Shown here in pieces: positions 6,243 through 7,346 of a stretch of 7,346 nucleotides of DNA. Numbering within the stretch: the stretch's first letter is position 1; each line of letters starts with the position of its first letter. The position numbers and the translations under genes were made by a program. The notes below the pieces were generated by a model, which had not been told where the DNA came from, did not search any database, and saw only the letters and a program-made list of their open reading frames with translations. Source of the DNA: Gammaproteobacteria bacterium (GTDB taxonomy: Bacteria > Pseudomonadota > Gammaproteobacteria > Pseudomonadales > Azotimanducaceae). The stretch spans positions 1-7,346 of the forward strand of contig JAUIKX010000175.1 of assembly GCA_030430515.1 (NCBI GenBank). The letters are read 5' to 3'.

Positions 6243-7046
6243 ATGAACCTGAAAGGAAAGATTGCGGTCGTCACCGGTGCCAGCCGGGGAATCGGCAAGG
6301 GCATTGCCATCGCGCTCGGAGAGCAGGGTGCTACGGTCTACGTCACCGGCCGCACCACCGGTGACGGTGAGCGCACCATCGATACCACAGCACGACTCGT
6401 CACCGAGGCAGGTGGCGAAGGCCGGGCGATCCAGTGTGATCATGGCGACGATGCGCAGATTGAGGCGCTCTTCAAGCAGATCGGCGAGGAAGCCGGCCAC
6501 ATCGATATACTGGTCAACAACGTCTACAAGATTCCGAATCCACCGGCCTGGGGCGGTGGCTTCTGGGACCACTCGATTCAGGTGTGGGACGACCAGGTAG
6601 GCATCGGCCTGCGCGCGCACTACGTGGCGAGCTGGCACGCCGCGCCGCTGATCTTCAAAGCGGGCAAGGGCGCCGCGATTCTCAATGTGTCGTCACCGGG
6701 CGGCCAGAGCTATCACTTCTCGAGTTCCTACGGCGCGGGTAAGGCAGGTCTCGACCGGCTGACGGCAGACATGGCCATTGAGCTCGAGCCCAAAGGCGTG
6801 GCGGCGGTCGTGCTTTATCCGGGCTCTGTGGCGACCGAATTCATTCAGGATGCCGCTGCAGAGCGTGACATGGACCTGTCGAAATCGCAGACACCGCTGT
6901 ACGTCGGGCGTTGCGCAGTCGCGCTTCTCGCTGCCGATGATCTGATGAGCCGCTCGGGCACCATCCAATGGGTGGAAGACCTGGGCGAAGAGTTTGATCT
7001 GTACGACGAGAACGGCCAGCGGCCGCCGGGATACGCCGACCGATAG
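6243..7046 (+). CDS. Short-chain dehydrogenase/reductase, DHRS1-like
   Basis: This 267-residue NAD(P)-dependent oxidoreductase has a Rossmann fold. The nucleotide loop is VVTGASRGIGKG (9-20). VTGRTTG after strand 2 includes an Arg, which favours NADP(H). The stabilising motif is LVNNVY (90-95), in place of the usual NNAG. The catalytic residues are Ser150 or Ser151 (NVSSPGG), Tyr163 and Lys167 (YGAGK), and LYPGSVATEF (191-200) follows as the PG motif. NNxY, the insert around FWDHSIQVWDD, the GLRAHY segment and SSPGG are typical of the DHRS1-like subgroup, whose members reduce or oxidise carbonyl and hydroxyl groups of steroid- or lipid-like substrates. ATG 6243 is preceded by GGGAG 9 bases upstream. 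The frame is open further up, but only across the nitroreductase end. Being 28 bases behind the nitroreductase, it is likely in the same transcript. Family confidence is high; the substrate is unknown. Confidence 0.92.
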   Translation: MNLKGKIAVVTGASRGIGKGIAIALGEQGATVYVTGRTTGDGERTIDTTARLVTEAGGEGRAIQCDHGDDAQIEALFKQIGEEAGHIDILVNNVYKIPNPPAWGGGFWDHSIQVWDDQVGIGLRAHYVASWHAAPLIFKAGKGAAILNVSSPGGQSYHFSSSYGAGKAGLDRLTADMAIELEPKGVAAVVLYPGSVATEFIQDAAAERDMDLSKSQTPLYVGRCAVALLAADDLMSRSGTIQWVEDLGEEFDLYDENGQRPPGYADR

Positions 7047-7084
7047 CCGCGCGCCGAGCCTTCAATACGGGTCGCAGTGCTGGT

Positions 7085-7119
7085 AGCGTTTCGAGTTAAT
7101 CACACCAACAGGAAACGCT
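7085..7119 (+). promoter_or_regulatory. Inverted repeat overlapping the ribosome site of the [2Fe-2S] subunit gene
   Basis: AGCGTTTC (7085-7092) and GAAACGCT (7112-7119) are perfect 8-base complements separated by 19 bases. The right arm contains most of the Shine-Dalgarno AGGAAA (7110-7115), and ATG 7124 lies 4 bases beyond the arm. In RNA this would be a hairpin, extendable by G-U pairs, that hides the ribosome site. In DNA it could be an operator. No -10/-35 pair is clear in this 77-base gap. Confidence 0.45.
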
Positions 7120-7123
7120 GTCG

Positions 7124-7346
7124 ATGAAGACGCTGAACGTCAATGGCCGGAAGGTTCGGGTAGATGCCGATGAGAGCACGCCTCTGCTGTGGGTTCTTCG
7201 GGAGCACCTGGACCTCACCGGCACCAAATACGGGTGCGGCATCGCGCAGTGCGGTTCCTGCACCGTGCACATCGATGGGGCACCGGTCAGATCCTGCGTC
7301 ATGCCGCTTGCTGCGGTCACCGAGAAGGCCGAGATCACTACCATCG
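7124..7346 (+). CDS. [2Fe-2S]-binding subunit of a molybdenum hydroxylase (isoquinoline 1-oxidoreductase IorA-like), 5' part
   Basis: The first 74 codons are present and the frame is still open at the window edge; family members are about 150 residues. The N-terminal plant-ferredoxin-like domain is clear. LNVNGRKVRVDADESTPLLWVLREHL is followed by YGCGIAQCGSCTVHIDGAPVRSC, in which Cys38, Cys43, Cys46 and Cys58 bind the first [2Fe-2S] cluster. The helical second cluster domain lies outside the window. Such small subunits pass electrons from a large molybdopterin subunit that hydroxylates N-heterocycles or oxidises aldehydes. The YGCGIAQCG form and the absence of an N-terminal extension suggest the IorA/aldehyde-dehydrogenase type, and a large IorB- or XdhA-like gene should follow. 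ATG 7124 has AGGA 10 bases upstream. It lies on the same strand as the SDR gene, 77 bases after it, but the gap and inverted repeat allow separate control. Confidence 0.9.
   Translation, partial: MKTLNVNGRKVRVDADESTPLLWVLREHLDLTGTKYGCGIAQCGSCTVHIDGAPVRSCVMPLAAVTEKAEITTI

Noticed and set aside
6222..7071. TCAATACGGG repeated at 6222-6231 and 7062-7071, each shortly after a stop codon
   Set aside because: A 10-base match is expected by chance many times in 7 kb, and there is no extension or symmetry, although its similar placement was tempting.
1..7346. Mobile element, phage, defence system or CRISPR
   Set aside because: No transposase, integrase, nuclease-type defence protein, terminal inverted repeats or regularly spaced repeats were seen. 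The junction at 211-228 has no insertion-sequence end or target duplication visible.

Overview
The window looks like chromosomal DNA from a GC-rich, aerobic, lipid- or hydrocarbon-using proteobacterium, and a gammaproteobacterium of the marine or alkane-degrading type would fit. That guess rests on gene content: a CYP153-type alkane hydroxylase P450, an exported DUF3604 protein, an ACSF2-like acyl-CoA synthetase, an FMN nitroreductase, a DHRS1-like short-chain dehydrogenase, and the start of a molybdenum-hydroxylase iron-sulfur subunit. There is no rRNA gene to place the organism. I see no tRNA, CRISPR array, insertion sequence, integrase or phage gene. Coding density is very high and no gap without a gene exceeds about 140 bases.

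Left edge (1-678). This is the most anomalous part. Bases 1 to about 228 read on the minus strand as an internal piece of a sugar phosphate isomerase/epimerase (TIM barrel). From about base 211 the plus strand reads as the C-terminal third of a CYP153 cytochrome P450. Both genes are broken at the same 18-base segment, which fits either protein. An open plus-strand frame runs from base 10 through the join, but its first 67 codons are antisense epimerase and not P450.

Plus-strand continuation and convergent pair (680-3669). A membrane-anchored or exported DUF3604 protein starts one base after the P450 stop. Its 3' end overlaps, tail to tail by 109 bases, a minus-strand gene for a JmjC-like cupin protein whose usual iron ligands seem to be replaced.

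Minus-strand acyl-CoA synthetase (3753-5426). It probably heads a two-gene unit, acyl-CoA synthetase followed by the cupin gene, with a small GC-rich hairpin in the 83-base gap between them.

Divergent plus-strand unit (5564-7346). A roughly 137-base divergent control region separates the synthetase from a nitroreductase. The nitroreductase is followed after 28 bases by a DHRS1-like dehydrogenase. After a further 77 bases comes the first 74 codons of a [2Fe-2S] subunit related to isoquinoline 1-oxidoreductase IorA, which runs off the right edge. Its Shine-Dalgarno sequence lies in one arm of an 8-bp inverted repeat.

Together the genes suggest oxidative catabolism of lipophilic substrates: hydroxylation by P450, CoA activation, and redox steps by SDR, flavin and molybdenum enzymes. 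Substrates cannot be read from the sequence. Apart from the P450/epimerase junction, most of the window is ordinary, and I found no convincing new multi-gene system.
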